The notes: a model not told the origin generated them from the letters alone. A stretch of 31,760 bases of DNA from Tabrizicola_A sp044377735 (GCA_044377735.1 JBILYK010000038.1:1-31760); one strand, 5' to 3'. Positions 1 through 9,120 are shown, counted from the first letter of the stretch. A program made the numbers and translations.

Positions 1-42
1 GTCCACCCCGTAGTCCCTGAGAAACTCCACCGTAGTCGCCAT
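1..42 (-). CDS. Truncated start of an IS-encoded protein (runs off the window)
   Basis: An ATG at 42-40 opens a frame reading MATTVEFLRDYGVD before the window ends. The same start is present in inverted orientation at 31721. It lies about 85 bases inside the proposed IS terminus, a usual distance for a transposase gene. The fragment is too short for a family call. Confidence 0.4.
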   Translation of the reverse strand, partial: MATTVEFLRDYGVD

Positions 43-126
43 CGCGAAACTCCCAACCAATCTCCATCAGGCGTGGCATCGCAGGTCAGGCGAAAATCGG
101 GAAGGTGGGGGCCAAGAAACGCTTAC
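1..126 (-). mobile_element. IS end, left window edge (IS66-like terminus)
   Basis: Bases 3-127 are an exact inverted copy of 31636-31760. The shared block starts with GTAAGCG (reading outward, at 126), the kind of terminus seen in IS66-family elements, and contains the first codons of a reading frame that runs off the edge. The rest of the IS lies outside. Seen: the identity and the terminus. Inferred: IS66-like assignment, because the transposase is too short to identify. Confidence 0.6.
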
Positions 127-224
127 GGTCATGCAGACCTCCTCTTCGGTTTGGCGAGCGAGGCGAGAGGGCTGGCCGGTGAAGGCTGCGGTCTCGCCAG
201 GCCCCGAAGGGCGGGTCAAGTTTA

Positions 225-472
225 GTCAAATCGTCAAAACGCGAAATTGACGGAAGTTTGACGGAAGTTCGTAGGTATAGTATTGTTTTTATTATATATA
301 AATACTTATGTCATATAGTCATCTCTCTCTAGAGGGAAACTCCGATCGGCTTTCCCCCTGCGAGTGGATGGGGAATAAGGTTTCTTCTAGATGACGGAAT
401 GACGGAAGTTTATTGTTCCATTATTTCATGATTTTGACCCCCATCTTCCGTCATTTGACGCTACATTTGACG
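225..472. repeat. Iteron-like TGACGGAAG / TTTGACG repeat zone in an AT-rich gap
   Basis: This gene-free stretch (128-484) holds repeated short motifs. TTGACGGAAG occurs at 247-256 and 258-267, TGACGGAA at 392-399 and 400-407, the inverted CTTCCGTCA at 445-453, TTTGACG at 454-460 and 466-472, and inverted CGTCAAA at 232-238. An AT-rich block (about 275-310) lies between the clusters. The layout is like protein-binding iterons around an unwinding region, downstream of the gene remnant on the minus strand. No product or replication function is proven. Confidence 0.5.
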
Positions 473-484
473 TTGTCGTAAGTC

Positions 485-1003
485 CTACCCGATACGGTAG
501 ACATCAGCGCTGCGCCCTTTGGTCTGGCTGCTAACGCTGATGATCTGTTCACTTTCAATCAGGGTCTGCAGAACCTCCTGGCGCACCCGCAGATCCAGGA
601 ACTGGGTTTTGCGAGTCAGATCGCGGCGCTTTATCCCCTTTCCGCCAGCGGCCCGAACGATCTCCAGCACTTTCTTGTGATGCTTTTCGGTGCGGGTAGC
701 CGGGCTCCCTGATCCGCCGCAAGCCAAGTTCCTCTGACAACACCCGTCCTACCATTCGTCCTTGCCTTTCAGCTTGAACAGGGTTGCCCCGGTGGCCCCC
801 TCGCTGCCGCCATACAGTCCCCAGGAGAGCATCTGATGGCGGTTGCTCATCAGATTCATCGAGATCAGCGCGGTTGCAATCTTGCGCCCCTTGGGGATGC
901 GCGGGTCCGTCACGACCAGACTTTCCAGCGCCGAATCCCCTTTCTTCAGCGTCCGCGTGACAACGGCAAAATTGTCGAATGCGTTAGTTTGATCGCGGTT
1001 GAG
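485..1003 (-). pseudogene. Broken gene remnant with in-frame amber stop (C-terminal winged-helix-like part)
   Basis: One minus-strand frame stays open from 1003 to 485 except for a TAG at 751-749. The upstream part contains GRKIATALISMNLMSNRHQM and ends KGKDEW. The downstream part contains KKVLEIVRAAGGKGIKRRDL followed by a helix-rich stretch, resembling the winged-helix tail of plasmid/ICE helicase-primase proteins (from memory, uncertain). There is no plausible 5' start: a TGA lies at 1006-1004, and the gene is cut where the catabolic operon begins. It could be read as an 80-residue protein from a TTG at 727, but the shared frame favours a decayed gene. Confidence 0.5.
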
Positions 1004-1010
1004 TCATGGG

Positions 1011-1730
1011 TCATGCTACAGAATATCCCCCATCGACGGTCAAAAGTGCACCCGTCACAAATGCTGCATCCCGCGAGCACAAGAAAGACGCTGGCCCCGC
1101 GAGATCGGCAGGTTCCCCCCAGCGGCCCATCGGCGTGCGGTCCTTGATCTGGCGCGTACGCTCGGCGTTTTCGACCACGTCGCGGGTCAGCTTGGTAGCG
1201 ATGAAACCGGGCGCGATAGCATTCACTCTGATTTCATGCTCTGCCCAAGCCAAGGCCAGCGACCGGGTGAGCGCCACAACAGCCGCCTTTGACGAGGCAT
1301 AGCCCGGAATGGACGGGGAGCCGAAGAGCGAGAACATCGACGCAATATTCAGAATGCACGCATCGGGTGACGCCTTAAGCTGCGGCAGGGCGGCGTAACA
1401 CGCCCGCATCGTGCCAGACAGATTGATGTCCACCACCATATCAAACGTTTCGGCCTCGAATTCCTGCCCATATCGCCTGTTCGTTCCAGCGCAATTGACC
1501 AGCACGTCGATCCGGGGGAAGCCCTTGATGACGTTGTCGATGGCCCCGTGATCGCTCAGCTCCAGCACTCTCGCGTCCAATCGACCGCCTTTCTTGACCT
1601 CATCCACATTTTGAGGACTAGCCCCTGTGACGCAGACCGCAAGACCGTCATCGAAAAGCCGCTCGCCGATTGCGCGGCCAATCCCTGTTGTGCCGCCCAC
1701 GATAAATGCCGTCCGTTTGCCGTCTGCCAT
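1011..1730 (-). CDS. SDR-family NAD(P)-dependent oxidoreductase
   Basis: A 239-residue classical short-chain dehydrogenase/reductase. Visible are the Rossmann glycine motif (GGTTGIG near residue 9), NCAG in the NAG position, the catalytic Ser in ASMFS, the YxxxK pair in GYASSK, and the C-terminal DGGYS typical of sugar or oxoacyl reductases. The start at 1730 is chosen because GGAG lies 7 bases upstream and the Rossmann fold begins at once. An upstream in-frame extension would overlap the aminotransferase and lacks homology. It is the last gene of the operon, 17 bases after the aminotransferase. It probably oxidises or reduces a hydroxyl/keto group of the imported compound; the substrate cannot be read from sequence. 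Confidence 0.9.
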   Translation of the reverse strand: MADGKRTAFIVGGTTGIGRAIGERLFDDGLAVCVTGASPQNVDEVKKGGRLDARVLELSDHGAIDNVIKGFPRIDVLVNCAGTNRRYGQEFEAETFDMVVDINLSGTMRACYAALPQLKASPDACILNIASMFSLFGSPSIPGYASSKAAVVALTRSLALAWAEHEIRVNAIAPGFIATKLTRDVVENAERTRQIKDRTPMGRWGEPADLAGPASFLCSRDAAFVTGALLTVDGGYSVA

Positions 1731-1747
1731 CGTCCGCTCCGTTCCGT

Positions 1748-3016
1748 TCAAATGTAGTAATGCGACAGCACCTTGCGGATGGCCGCGGCAATCTGGGTGC
1801 AATGCGCCAAGGAGATATTCTCGTTCCACCAGAGCAGGATCGTCTGCTTGCAGGCGGCTTCGGCGCGCGGGCATAGCGACGTGGAAAAATCCTGCCGAGT
1901 CACGCCCGGCAAGGTAAACGGCCAGCCAGAGGCTCCGAAAGTCTTGTGATCGCGAATGACAGGGTACTGATACAACGGGATCGGCCCGGGGTAGCCCAGA
2001 AAACCCTCAATACCTTCAGCCTGCAACGCTTTGGCGATGCCCACGCCATCTGTCTTGAGATGATCAAGGTCAAGCGCGAAAGGAAAGAAGAAGTAGGTCT
2101 CATAGCTGTCAGGCAGAGGATCGACATGCCGCAGGCCCGGAACTTGGGAAAGCATTTCCCGCAAGGCATGTCCGGCAGCGCGGCGACGCGAAACCATTTC
2201 GGGCAGTTTTTTCAGCTGAGCCAGCCCCACTGCCGCCTGAAGTTCGGTCATATGGTAGTTGGGCGCAAGAAAAAGATGATCACGCCCGCCCCTATCGCGC
2301 GGCCATCCCTTATCCATGCAAAGTCGCAATTTGCGGCCGAATTTCTCATCCTCATTGATCAGGACTATACCGCCGTCGCCAGTTGTCATGTGCTTCGATT
2401 GCTGGAAACTGAAGCAACCGATATCCCCGATAGTGCCCACCAGACGACCCTTGTACCGGGTCAGATGGGCTTGCGCGCAATCCTCAATGACGAAAAGATC
2501 ATGAGCGCGGGCGATCTTCATGATCGGGTCCATATCGGCTGGTGCCCCGTAGATATGCGGCACCATGATTGCGCGCGTACGCGGAGTTATCGCCGCCTCG
2601 ATGGCGGCCGGATCAAGGTTCTGGGTCACGGGGTCGATATCGACAAAGACCGGCACCGCCAGTTGCGCCATGATCGGTATGACCGATCCCATGTCCGACA
2701 CCGGAGTCACCAGCACTTCATCGCCGGGATCAGGGTTGAGATACAACATCGCAAGATGCAGCGCGGCCGTGCCGCTTGAGCAGGTCACTGCCTGTCTTAC
2801 CCCGTAAAGCTCGGCAAAGGCACGCTCCAGCTCTGCGACCTTGGTGCCATAGATATAGGCTAGGGTGCCGCTATCGATCACTTCTTTCAGTTGCGCCAGT
2901 TCTTCGGCCCCGATAGACCGCCCCGCGCTGCCGCGGACATGGGGAATTGGTGTGGTGATCGCTTTGGGCCCGCCCTGAAGCGCCAGTCCTTCGGTTGCCG
3001 CTTGATATCCGTTCAC
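1748..3016 (-). CDS. DegT/DnrJ/EryC1/StrS-family PLP-dependent aminotransferase
   Basis: A 422-residue aminotransferase of the sugar-aminotransferase class. Key features are the SSGTAALHLA cofactor loop (about residues 80-89), Asp179 in VIEDCAQAH, and the PLP-binding Lys208 in FQQSKHMTTGDGG. Family members transaminate keto-sugars or keto-cyclitols using Glu/Gln as donor. The start is a GTG preceded by AAGGA 7 bases upstream. It sits 33 bases after hyuB and 17 before the SDR gene, so the two likely act in succession: oxidation of a hydroxyl to a ketone with transamination, or the reverse during catabolism. Biosynthesis of an amino sugar is an alternative, but the transporter and LacI regulator argue for degradation. 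Confidence 0.9.
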   Translation of the reverse strand: MNGYQAATEGLALQGGPKAITTPIPHVRGSAGRSIGAEELAQLKEVIDSGTLAYIYGTKVAELERAFAELYGVRQAVTCSSGTAALHLAMLYLNPDPGDEVLVTPVSDMGSVIPIMAQLAVPVFVDIDPVTQNLDPAAIEAAITPRTRAIMVPHIYGAPADMDPIMKIARAHDLFVIEDCAQAHLTRYKGRLVGTIGDIGCFSFQQSKHMTTGDGGIVLINEDEKFGRKLRLCMDKGWPRDRGGRDHLFLAPNYHMTELQAAVGLAQLKKLPEMVSRRRAAGHALREMLSQVPGLRHVDPLPDSYETYFFFPFALDLDHLKTDGVGIAKALQAEGIEGFLGYPGPIPLYQYPVIRDHKTFGASGWPFTLPGVTRQDFSTSLCPRAEAACKQTILLWWNENISLAHCTQIAAAIRKVLSHYYI

Positions 3017-3049
3017 GTTCTTATCCTTTTATCGTCCAAGGCGGGGCTA

Positions 3050-4753
3050 CTAGCGATATGCCGCCGCGCCCGATTCCGTTACCCACCCGGCCGTGAGGTC
3101 CCGCCGGATTGCTTCCGGGTCGCGCTTGCGCGCATCCCCGTAGCCGCCTCCGCCAGGGGCGACGACGACGACCTGATCGTCTTCATACACTTTGGCATTC
3201 GAGAACTTGGACGCGGAGACCTTTCCGCTGTCCTCGTGGAAGTCCTTCCATTGTTCGCTTCCGCGTCGCTTGATGTGCAGACTTCCGCAGCCGCCGGACT
3301 GGCCTTTGAAGAGACCCCAGGGTGCCAATTCCTGCCGGTCGGACATGAACGACAGCGTCAGTTCCTTGGCGAGGCAGGTCATCTTCTTGCGCAGTGCCAG
3401 CCCTCCTCGGTACTCGCCGGGACCGCCGGTGTCCGGCACAAATTCGTGCGCGTCGATGCGCCATGGAAAGCGCGTCTCGAACACCTCGACCGGATTGAGC
3501 CGCGAGTTGCCGTTCACAGCGTTGCAGGCACTATTGCCGTCCGCATGACTTCTGCCGCCCCAGCCAGGCGTGGAGATGTCGTAGCAGACCACATATTCAC
3601 CGGTCCGCGGATTGTCGCCGCCGAACAGGAAGTTGGAATGTGTGCCGCCGTCGGTTGCGAACGCGCGCTCCGGTACAGCCGCCGCCAGCGCGCCGATCAC
3701 GGTGTAGCAGATTCGGATATGGGTCTCCGTGTTGCCACCGACCTCCGGAGCCGGATAGTTCGCGTTCACCACTAGGCCAGGCGGCGCAACCACTCGGATG
3801 GGCCGGAAGCATCCGGAGTTCTTTGGGATGCTCGGATCGGTTAGGTGAAGAATCGCGTTGTACGAAGCCGAAAGCGCCACCGAGAGGACGCCGTTGATCG
3901 GCCCCTTGGCTTGCTTGTCCGAGCGGCGGAAGTCGACGATTACCTCATCGTCTTGGACAAATACGTCAACAGCGATTTTGTAGCGTCGCTTCTCGATACC
4001 ATCGTCCTCCATGTAGTCCTCGAAGCTGTAGCAACCGTTCGGGAACTCCCTGAGTTCGGCGCGCATCCGGGTTTCCGAATAGTCGAGCAGGCTGTCTGTC
4101 AACTGGACGAAACGGTCGAGGCCAAATTCTTCAATCAGGGCTCTCATGCGAAGCTCGCCGAGCTGAACCGCGCTGATCATGGCGCGAAAATCGCCAAAGT
4201 TCTGCCGTGGCGTCCGATAGTTGGCGAGCATAAGGCGCCACACATCCTCGACGTCCTTGCCCCGGCGCAGAATCTTGACCGGTGGCACCCGCAGGCCCTC
4301 ATGGAAGATTTCTGTCGCTTCCCCGGCAAAGGCGCCTGGAACCATGCCTCCAACTTCAGCCACATGACCGATCGCAACAGAGTAGCCGACGAGCGAGTTG
4401 TCGACGAAGACGGGCTGGATAAAGGTGTGCTCTGGCGTGTGCATACCGCCGCGATACGGGTCGTTATGAACGATAACGTCGCCCTCTTCCAGCGTCTCAA
4501 CCGGGATCTCCTGTGTGATGGTCTGGATGACCAGAGGCAAGCCACCGATCATAGACGGCTGGAAATCGCCGGTGCCGATCAGGTTGCCCTTCGCATCGGC
4601 AAGGCCGCATGTGAAGTCGAGGCCTTCGTTGAAGATCGTGGAGTAAGACGTCATCATCAGCGTGATGCCCATCTCCTTGGCGATTTGCACAAGGCGTCCG
4701 TCCAGTATGCTCATCTGGACCATGTTTTTGGCGTCTATGCCCTGCATCTTCAT
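3050..4753 (-). CDS. hyuB: Hydantoinase B / oxoprolinase / acetone carboxylase alpha-like subunit
   Basis: A 567-residue HyuB-family protein. The diagnostic motif DVIVHNDPYRGGMHTPEH lies near residue 95, and a Gly-rich end (APGGGGYGD) is also typical. HyuB pairs with HyuA in ATP-dependent hydrolysis of cyclic amides (hydantoins, 5-oxoproline) or ATP-dependent carboxylation of ketones. Its ATG overlaps the stop of the small Cys-rich gene by the four bases ATGA, so translation is coupled. With HyuA and the Cys-rich protein it forms a three-gene module resembling three-subunit carboxylases; which reaction it performs is not decidable here. Length is normal for the family. Confidence 0.92.
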   Translation of the reverse strand: MKMQGIDAKNMVQMSILDGRLVQIAKEMGITLMMTSYSTIFNEGLDFTCGLADAKGNLIGTGDFQPSMIGGLPLVIQTITQEIPVETLEEGDVIVHNDPYRGGMHTPEHTFIQPVFVDNSLVGYSVAIGHVAEVGGMVPGAFAGEATEIFHEGLRVPPVKILRRGKDVEDVWRLMLANYRTPRQNFGDFRAMISAVQLGELRMRALIEEFGLDRFVQLTDSLLDYSETRMRAELREFPNGCYSFEDYMEDDGIEKRRYKIAVDVFVQDDEVIVDFRRSDKQAKGPINGVLSVALSASYNAILHLTDPSIPKNSGCFRPIRVVAPPGLVVNANYPAPEVGGNTETHIRICYTVIGALAAAVPERAFATDGGTHSNFLFGGDNPRTGEYVVCYDISTPGWGGRSHADGNSACNAVNGNSRLNPVEVFETRFPWRIDAHEFVPDTGGPGEYRGGLALRKKMTCLAKELTLSFMSDRQELAPWGLFKGQSGGCGSLHIKRRGSEQWKDFHEDSGKVSASKFSNAKVYEDDQVVVVAPGGGGYGDARKRDPEAIRRDLTAGWVTESGAAAYR

Positions 4754-4980
4754 TTATCCATCACTAGGCGCTGACGCTGCTGTTCATCGGCCTCAGTTTC
4801 ATGCTTCCGGTTTGCGAGTTCAGATTCGCGTTTCATGTCCCAGTCGACACACCAGTCCGAGCAGTAACGCTTGTTTACGCCGTCGACGGTCATGCGGATC
4901 GGCGACCGGTACAGAAGCACGCCGCAATTGTCGCACTTGGTGTATTCCTCAAGGTAGTAGCCGTTATCGGAGAATTTCAC
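4750..4980 (-). CDS. Small Cys-rich (zinc-ribbon-like) protein between hyuA and hyuB
   Basis: A 76-residue protein with CDNCG near the N terminus and YCSDWC about 25 residues later, a CxxC...CxxxC pattern suited to one zinc ion, then a charged helical tail. The start is a GTG that overlaps the hyuA stop (GTGA), and its own stop overlaps the hyuB start (ATGA), so it must be made in step with both. Acetone and acetophenone carboxylases carry a small third subunit alongside HyuA/HyuB-like subunits, and this protein may play that role. It is much shorter than the usual gamma subunit, so this is inference from position and cysteines only. Confidence 0.8.
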   Translation of the reverse strand: MKFSDNGYYLEEYTKCDNCGVLLYRSPIRMTVDGVNKRYCSDWCVDWDMKRESELANRKHETEADEQQRQRLVMDK

Positions 4981-7013
4981 CCTGCCTGCCTTTCAGAAAC
5001 GTGAAGATTACCATAGTCGTCGACCAAGAGTTCCTGATCCGGATGCACCACCACCACCGACACTGCTTCCTCGATGACCGCCGGCCCGTGGATCATGTCC
5101 CCAGCCAACAGTTCTTCGCGGCGATAGATGGGCGTGTCGTGGCGTCCCTCCTCGAATCCGACGGAGCGCATAGCCAACGGCTTCGGTGCTGATGTCGTTT
5201 TGGGAAGAGTCGAGACCTGGGGTTTGGAAAGAAGCTTCACCGCCGACACATTGAAGTTGACGATTTCGATGAATTCGCCCGGGATATTGAAACCAAAGCG
5301 CTCGTCATGAGCCTTATCAAAGCTTGCCCATAGCTCCTTGGCGTTGGCATCGTCAAAGTCGCTGAAACGCAGCGGCACCGACAACTCATAGTTCTGGCCA
5401 TGATAGCGCAACTCGACCCGACGCTCGATGGTGATGCCACCCTTGAAGCCCTGGCCTTCAAGCTGCGCAATGCAGTCGGCCTCGAGTTCCTTGAGATGCT
5501 GAGTTGCGCGTCCGAAATCCATCCGGTTCGAAGTCATCTGCACCGTTCGCTGCCGGTCGACACGGGCGTCGGTGGCGGTGAAGCCGAAAGCGGAGAATTG
5601 GCCCGGATGGATCGGGATGATCGCGCGCGACATCGAAAGGTCCTTCAGAAGATCGCAGGCATGAACCGGACCCGCACCACCAAAGAACATCAACGAAAAC
5701 TTGTCAGGCGACTCTCCCTTTTCGACGAGGACGCTGCGGATCGCGCCAACCATGTTGTTGTTGACGATCTTAATGATGGCCAGCGCTGCGTCGTCGACGC
5801 TCATGTTGAGGCGCTCCGCGAGTCGCTTGACACCGGCACGAGCGCCTTCAATGTCGAGGGTCACGGTCCCCCCGAGGAAGTTGTTCGGGTTAATTCTGCC
5901 TAGCACCAGATTGGCGTCGGTGACGGTCGGCTCTGTTCCACCACGGCCGTAGCAGATCGGTCCTGGGCGCGATCGCGCGCTTTCCGGTCCCACACGAAGC
6001 AGGCCTCCCTTGTCGATCCAGGCAATTGAACCTCCGCCCGCGCCGATGGTGCGAACGTCAAGCATGGGAACCTGGATGGGGATGCCCCATTCAACCTCGA
6101 AATCAGTCGTGAGCGAAGCCTTCCCGTTGACGATCAGGGAGCAGTCGGTGGATGTGCCGCCCATGTCAACGGTGACGAAGTTTTTCTCACCGGTGATGCT
6201 GCTGATGAACTGTGCCGCGACGACGCCTCCTGTCGGACCCGAAAGGGTCATTTGGACCGGGGCTTCACAGGCTCCGTTGACAGTCGTCTGCCCTCCGTTT
6301 GACTTGGTGACAACGACGCGCGCTGCGCCGACGGCATCGGCGATGCGGCTTTCCAGCTCGCCGAGTTGATCCATCACGATCGGTTTCAAATAGGCGTCCG
6401 CGATCGTGGTTGATACCCGCTCGTATTCTTTCCATTTCGGAAGAACGTCATAGGAAATCGAGATTGGCAGACCGGGAAAGCGGGAGCGCAGGTAGTCCCG
6501 TGCGCCAATCTCGTGTTGCGGGTTGATGTAGGAGAACAAGAAGCAGAGCGAGATCGCTTCGATGTCGCCCTGCGCCGCAATCCGGTCGGCGACCTCTTTG
6601 AGGCTGCCGATATCCAGGGGGACAATAACGTTGCCCTCGCAGTCGACGCGTTCCACCACCTCGAAGCTGTTGGACCGCTGGACGAGCGGCTGCGGCTTGA
6701 CCCAGCGCGAGTTGAAGTGAAAACGTCGGTTGCCGCGCTGAATGAAGGGAATGTCACGGAATCCCTTCGTCGTCACGAAAGCAACATTTGCGCCGTTTCG
6801 TTCCAGAATGGCGTTCGTGGCAATGGTCGTCCCGAGGCGGATACCCGAAATATCCTTTTGATGGGGAAACTGCCTCAGACCATTCAGAATGCCGTCAGAC
6901 GGGTCGCCGGGCGTGGAGAAGTCCTTCCACACGGTGACTTCACGACTTTCCTCGTTGTAGGCGACGAAGTCGGTGAATGTCCCGCCAACGTCAATACCCA
7001 GTATGTATGTCAT
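4977..7013 (-). CDS. hyuA: Hydantoinase A / oxoprolinase / acetone carboxylase beta-like subunit
   Basis: A 678-residue HyuA-family ATPase subunit. It opens with the actin-like phosphate loop GIDVGGTFTDF (residues 6-16) and later shows VDMGGTSTD, TIGAGGGSIA and GPICYGRGG, all typical of the family. The subunit binds ATP and phosphorylates the amide or ketone substrate. The start chosen is the ATG at 7013, since the fold begins there; a TTG at 7061 overlapping the ATPase stop would add 16 unremarkable residues. It is translationally coupled to the Cys-rich protein downstream. Known relatives act on N-methylhydantoin, 5-oxoproline, acetone or acetophenone. Confidence 0.93.
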   Translation of the reverse strand: MTYILGIDVGGTFTDFVAYNEESREVTVWKDFSTPGDPSDGILNGLRQFPHQKDISGIRLGTTIATNAILERNGANVAFVTTKGFRDIPFIQRGNRRFHFNSRWVKPQPLVQRSNSFEVVERVDCEGNVIVPLDIGSLKEVADRIAAQGDIEAISLCFLFSYINPQHEIGARDYLRSRFPGLPISISYDVLPKWKEYERVSTTIADAYLKPIVMDQLGELESRIADAVGAARVVVTKSNGGQTTVNGACEAPVQMTLSGPTGGVVAAQFISSITGEKNFVTVDMGGTSTDCSLIVNGKASLTTDFEVEWGIPIQVPMLDVRTIGAGGGSIAWIDKGGLLRVGPESARSRPGPICYGRGGTEPTVTDANLVLGRINPNNFLGGTVTLDIEGARAGVKRLAERLNMSVDDAALAIIKIVNNNMVGAIRSVLVEKGESPDKFSLMFFGGAGPVHACDLLKDLSMSRAIIPIHPGQFSAFGFTATDARVDRQRTVQMTSNRMDFGRATQHLKELEADCIAQLEGQGFKGGITIERRVELRYHGQNYELSVPLRFSDFDDANAKELWASFDKAHDERFGFNIPGEFIEIVNFNVSAVKLLSKPQVSTLPKTTSAPKPLAMRSVGFEEGRHDTPIYRREELLAGDMIHGPAVIEEAVSVVVVHPDQELLVDDYGNLHVSERQAG

Positions 7014-7057
7014 AGGATCTTGCTTTCGATTGCAATGTGATTTGAACTCGCTAGTGG

Positions 7058-7831
7058 TCAATCTTCATTTGCGGCGCCAATGCCGGCCATTAGATGGAGC
7101 AATTGGCCCTCATCGACTTCTGAACTATGGACGGTCGCTACGACTTTGCCCTGGCGCAAAACCAGAATACGGTCGGCGGTAGAGAGCACGTCGCTCAGCC
7201 GATGGCTGATCAGAAGGATGGCGACATTGCTCTGCGGCAGGCGGCGGATCAGATCGAGTACGGGCTGACCGGCGGAAACCGACAAGGCCGCCGTCGGTTC
7301 ATCCATGATGACCAGCTTGGGCTCGTAGGCGACAGACCGGGCGATCGCCACCATCTGCCGTTGGCCGCCGGAAAGCGCCGTGACCGGCTCCCGCAGACTA
7401 GGCAGCTTTACATTAAGCATGGTCAGCAGGTTCTGTGCCTTCGCCATCATCGCGTCGTGGTTTAGCTTGTGAAGACCGACGACCGAGCGCCGGGTTATCT
7501 CGCGCCCCAGAAAAATGTTGGCACAGATGTCGAGGTTGTCGCAGAGAGCAAGGTCCTGGTAGACCATCTCGACACCATGGTCACGCGCCCAGGTTGTCGA
7601 CGAACTCTGCACCAGGCTGCCGCCGATGCGGATCTCGCCCGAGGTAGCGGCTACGTCGCCCGCGATCATCTTGGTGACGGTGGACTTCCCTGCGCCGTTG
7701 TCGCCGACAAGCCCGACGATCTCTCCCGGATAGATGTCGAAGTTTACGCCACGGGTCGCCTCGACTGCACCATAATTCTTGCGCAGATCGCGGACCGAAA
7801 CCGCCGTGGTCGATGTTGCAGAAGTGATCAT
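7058..7831 (-). CDS. Sugar-type ABC transporter, single-domain ATPase
   Basis: A 257-residue ATP-binding protein with Walker A GDNGAGKST (residues about 43-51), signature LSGGQ, Walker B LVIMDEP and a switch His in ISHRLSD. It energises import through the permease encoded immediately upstream, which it overlaps by ATGA. Ribose-type transporters usually have a double ATPase of about 500 residues; a single-domain version is the FrcA-type arrangement, so this is not a truncation. It belongs to the operon from the binding protein to the SDR. Confidence 0.93.
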   Translation of the reverse strand: MITSATSTTAVSVRDLRKNYGAVEATRGVNFDIYPGEIVGLVGDNGAGKSTVTKMIAGDVAATSGEIRIGGSLVQSSSTTWARDHGVEMVYQDLALCDNLDICANIFLGREITRRSVVGLHKLNHDAMMAKAQNLLTMLNVKLPSLREPVTALSGGQRQMVAIARSVAYEPKLVIMDEPTAALSVSAGQPVLDLIRRLPQSNVAILLISHRLSDVLSTADRILVLRQGKVVATVHSSEVDEGQLLHLMAGIGAANED

Positions 7832-9021
7832 TTCGGTCTCCTTTGCGCAGCATTGTCGGCCGAGACTGCGACGATGAGCAGGCCACCGGTGATGATCATC
7901 TGATAGAAAGTGTCCACGCCAGCGAGACCGAGTCCATTGGTGATGCTCGCCATCAACAGCGCACCGATCACCGCGCCGAGCACTCTGCCCTCGCCTCCGA
8001 AAAGACTTGTGCCGCCGATGATCGCCGCGCTGAGCGCGCTCAGGTTGACAAACAGCCCAACATTGGGAGGTCCGGCGTCCAATCTTGAGGTCTGGATGAT
8101 CGCGGCGATCGCGGTTAGCGCGCCCATAAGACCAAACAGCGCCAGCACCACCCGGTCGACTTTTATGCCAGAGCGCCGAGCAGAAACCGGATTGCCGCCG
8201 ATGGCATAAACGTAGCGGCCAAAGCGCGTGTTGCGAGCGCTATGCTCCATCACAAAGACGACGAGCGCAAGGAAAGAAAGTGAGTATGGAATGCCATTTC
8301 TGGTCGCGAATACCCAGATTGACAACGCGCTGGCACCCAGAGCAAGGCCCAGAATGACCACATTCACTGGTCGGCACTGGTATTGCTGCGATCCCAGCAA
8401 CCCGGTGTAGGCCCGTATCCAGGTGTACAGGTAGAAAGTGGCAACCAGCAGAATGATAACGAGGCTGATACTCGCAGGAAACTCTCCGTTTGCCACTTCA
8501 TAGAACGTGTCCCCAGTGCCCGAGAGCGTCTCGGCACCCGAGAACACATAGGCCAGACCACGCAGCCAAGAGAAGCCTGCAAGCGTGATGATGAAGGACG
8601 GAATGCCAAGCAGGACTCGCAACCCACCCTGAAGAAGGCCAACCCCAATACCGATAAGGGTAATGATCGCGATCGTAAGGTAGGCGTTGAGCCCCCCCTT
8701 CTGCAGCAAGATCATGCTTAGAACGCTGCACAACGCTAGGAGCGAGCCGACCGACAGGTCGATCTCTCGTGCCACAAGCAACCAGCACAATCCCGCCGCA
8801 AGTATGGCGGTGATGGTCGCCTGCACGGCCAGGTTGGCGAGGTTGCGCGGGCTGATAAAAACGCCGGTCCAGATATGGAAGCCGATCCAGATCGCTATCG
8901 TCGCCCCAATCAGGATGATGATGCGCCAGTTGCTGCGTTCCAGTTCAAGAGACTGCCGCGAGGGCACCTGCACCGTCCCGGCTTGAACAATCGTGGGTGA
9001 TACTCCGAGCTTATCGTCCAC
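7828..9021 (-). CDS. Sugar-type ABC transporter permease (XylH/FrcC-like)
   Basis: A 397-residue inner-membrane permease of the ribose/xylose class. A hydrophilic N terminus of about 30 residues is followed by roughly ten hydrophobic segments. The family stretch REIDLSVGS follows the second segments, and YAIGGNPVSARRSGI is the conserved loop that contacts the ATPase. It pairs with the single-domain ATPase and the periplasmic binding protein. A strong hairpin lies between it and the binding-protein gene. Confidence 0.92.
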   Translation of the reverse strand: MDDKLGVSPTIVQAGTVQVPSRQSLELERSNWRIIILIGATIAIWIGFHIWTGVFISPRNLANLAVQATITAILAAGLCWLLVAREIDLSVGSLLALCSVLSMILLQKGGLNAYLTIAIITLIGIGVGLLQGGLRVLLGIPSFIITLAGFSWLRGLAYVFSGAETLSGTGDTFYEVANGEFPASISLVIILLVATFYLYTWIRAYTGLLGSQQYQCRPVNVVILGLALGASALSIWVFATRNGIPYSLSFLALVVFVMEHSARNTRFGRYVYAIGGNPVSARRSGIKVDRVVLALFGLMGALTAIAAIIQTSRLDAGPPNVGLFVNLSALSAAIIGGTSLFGGEGRVLGAVIGALLMASITNGLGLAGVDTFYQMIITGGLLIVAVSADNAAQRRPK

Positions 9022-9120
9022 GATCCAGCCCCCATCGACGCAGGCGGACCATGTTGGTTTTGTAAGTCTTTAGCATACAGCAATCCTGTTTGATGGGCAC
9101 GCCGATCGGGCGCTTGATCA

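Noticed and set aside
1731..1874. Longer N terminus for the SDR
   Set aside because: It overlaps the aminotransferase gene, has no family similarity, and the ATG at 1730 has a good ribosome site just before the Rossmann fold.
3845..4774. Plus-strand reading frame opposite hyuB
   Set aside because: Shadow of a confident HyuB gene; no recognisable domain.
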